This document shows, one piece after another, positions 63,419-64,000 of a DNA stretch of 64,000 bases (position 1 is the stretch's first letter; every line of letters starts with the position of its first letter). A program made the translations under genes and the position numbers. Under the pieces are notes generated by a model, which saw only the letters and a program-made list of their open reading frames with translations, had not been told where the DNA came from and made no database searches. Origin of the DNA: Hyphomicrobium methylovorum (GTDB taxonomy: Bacteria; Pseudomonadota; Alphaproteobacteria; Rhizobiales; Hyphomicrobiaceae); assembly GCF_013626205.1 (NCBI RefSeq), contig NZ_QHJE01000001.1, forward strand, positions 2,274,501 to 2,338,500. The letters run 5' to 3'.

Positions 63419-64000
63419 GTGTTGGCTCCCGTTGCGTCGGCGTCATTCGAAAACGATATTGAGCGCATCGAGATTCTCGCTGCGACGCCGGTTACCAGTT
63501 CGGCGCTGTTGGAACGCAACCTTCTTTGCATCTACGAGCACGCCGCGAATGCGCGGTTTGCGGACTACGACGTTGCGGGGATCGTAAAGTCTGCGCCTGC
63601 GCTCATGTATCGGTTGTTCGACTTGAGGGTCGGGCTGCGGGCCAAGCTAGCGCACTACGAAATGCTCGGGCTGATGACGCCTGCCGCGACGCAGGGCTTT
63701 CGCGATGTTTTCCGCGTGCTGCGTTACGTCTCGGACATGCTTGGCGAAATTGCCATCGGGCACCGGAGCGGGCGGGAGAGCAGTTATCTGCTGCGCGGTT
63801 TCACGGGTACGGAAAACAACACGCTCGTCAATTACGGATTCTATCGTAACGGCGCGCCGCTGGCGTTTCAGTCGGGTGACGTGATCCTCGTTCGCGGAAC
63901 GGCGCACAATAGCGCTGCCATCGCGCGCATCGGCGATGTCGACAGTCAGTTCAGTCACATCGGCATCGTTTACGTCGACGAAGCGGGCGACCACTGGATG
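63419..64000 (+). CDS. Permuted NlpC/P60-type (YiiX/YebB-like) hydrolase, 3' cut by window end
   Basis: The frame is open from GTG 63419 to the window end (194 residues visible), with GAGGGG six bases before the start. The first 130 residues are helical (A-L-L-E-R-N-L-L-C-I-Y-E-H, then a G-H-R-S-G-R-E-S-S-Y segment). Then comes F-Q-S-G-D-V-I-L-V-R-G-T and, after about 20 residues, Q-F-S-H-I-G-I-V, the pattern of the permuted papain-like YiiX/YebB amidases, where Ser-His belongs to the active-site histidine strand. The catalytic cysteine should lie further downstream. Its role may be hydrolysis of lipids or cell-wall peptides. Confidence 0.7.
   Translation, partial: MLAPVASASFENDIERIEILAATPVTSSALLERNLLCIYEHAANARFADYDVAGIVKSAPALMYRLFDLRVGLRAKLAHYEMLGLMTPAATQGFRDVFRVLRYVSDMLGEIAIGHRSGRESSYLLRGFTGTENNTLVNYGFYRNGAPLAFQSGDVILVRGTAHNSAAIARIGDVDSQFSHIGIVYVDEAGDHWM

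Overview
The window is GC-rich chromosomal DNA, most likely from a hyphomicrobial alphaproteobacterium (order Hyphomicrobiales/Rhizobiales, possibly Hyphomicrobium or a close relative). The signs are a Rhizobiales-type order of rpmJ, a TPR protein, pyk, DUF1036, glycerate 2-kinase, DUF1244 and GapR; a CpdR response regulator next to an N-formylglutamate amidohydrolase; a ROSE RNA thermometer before an Hsp20 gene; two copies of the alphaproteobacterial mmgR/suhB small RNA; a three-part proton-translocating transhydrogenase; and glycerate kinase with a hydroxypyruvate isomerase, as expected in C1/C2 metabolism. The genus is an inference from gene content, not from a search. There is no phage, transposon, integrase or CRISPR array, so this is mostly core genome.

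Layout. 1-958: 3' part of an outer-membrane porin with a strong terminator. 1125-5786: a sulfur block with an XRE-cupin regulator, a 30-residue membrane peptide, cysT, cysW, cysA and a CysB-like LysR regulator; no sulfate-binding protein gene is present. 5783-7575 (-): hydroxypyruvate isomerase and lipA. 7734-12451: an L,D-transpeptidase, a small secreted cysteine protein, a VOC protein, a cupin protein and gamma-glutamyltransferase. 12503-18741: thiamine genes thiO, thiS, thiG and thiE, split by a reverse-strand 1151-residue Aas-type phospholipid-repair protein. 18856-22665: CHAD protein, ferrochelatase, and a stomatin/NfeD pair. 22712-30480: cell-envelope genes (kdsD, a beta-barrel protein, galU, galE, a lytic transglycosylase and an SGNH/DUF459 protein). 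30586-37644: EamA transporter and glutamate synthase (gltB, gltD).

38120-42735: Hsp20 with its heat-shock promoter and RNA thermometer, an alpha/beta hydrolase, hisN, two tandem mmgR-like small RNAs, N-formylglutamate amidohydrolase and cpdR. 42824-43544: tRNA-Val(GAC) and two small uncertain genes. 43660-48913: rpmJ, TPR protein, the operon glycerate kinase-DUF1036-pyk, DUF1244 and GapR. 49153-55592: OxyR, a DUF882 peptidase-like protein, a second L,D-transpeptidase and a sigma-54 response regulator. 55936-63297: oligoendopeptidase F, Kup potassium transporter, a 47-residue cytochrome-oxidase-subunit-IV-like protein and pntAA-pntAB-pntB. 63419-64000: start of a permuted NlpC/P60-type hydrolase cut by the window end.

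How the parts work together: the cys block imports sulfate under two local regulators; thiO, thiS, thiG and thiE make the thiazole of thiamine and join it to the pyrimidine; gltBD assimilates ammonia; glycerate kinase and pyruvate kinase feed glycerate into central metabolism; pnt sets the NADPH/NADH balance. Two L,D-transpeptidases, a DUF882 protein and a lytic transglycosylase remodel peptidoglycan. The observations most worth checking are the tandem small RNAs, the thermometer, the small peptide before cysT, a DUF459 protein lacking its catalytic serine, the split thi cluster, and several perfect dyads in promoter regions.
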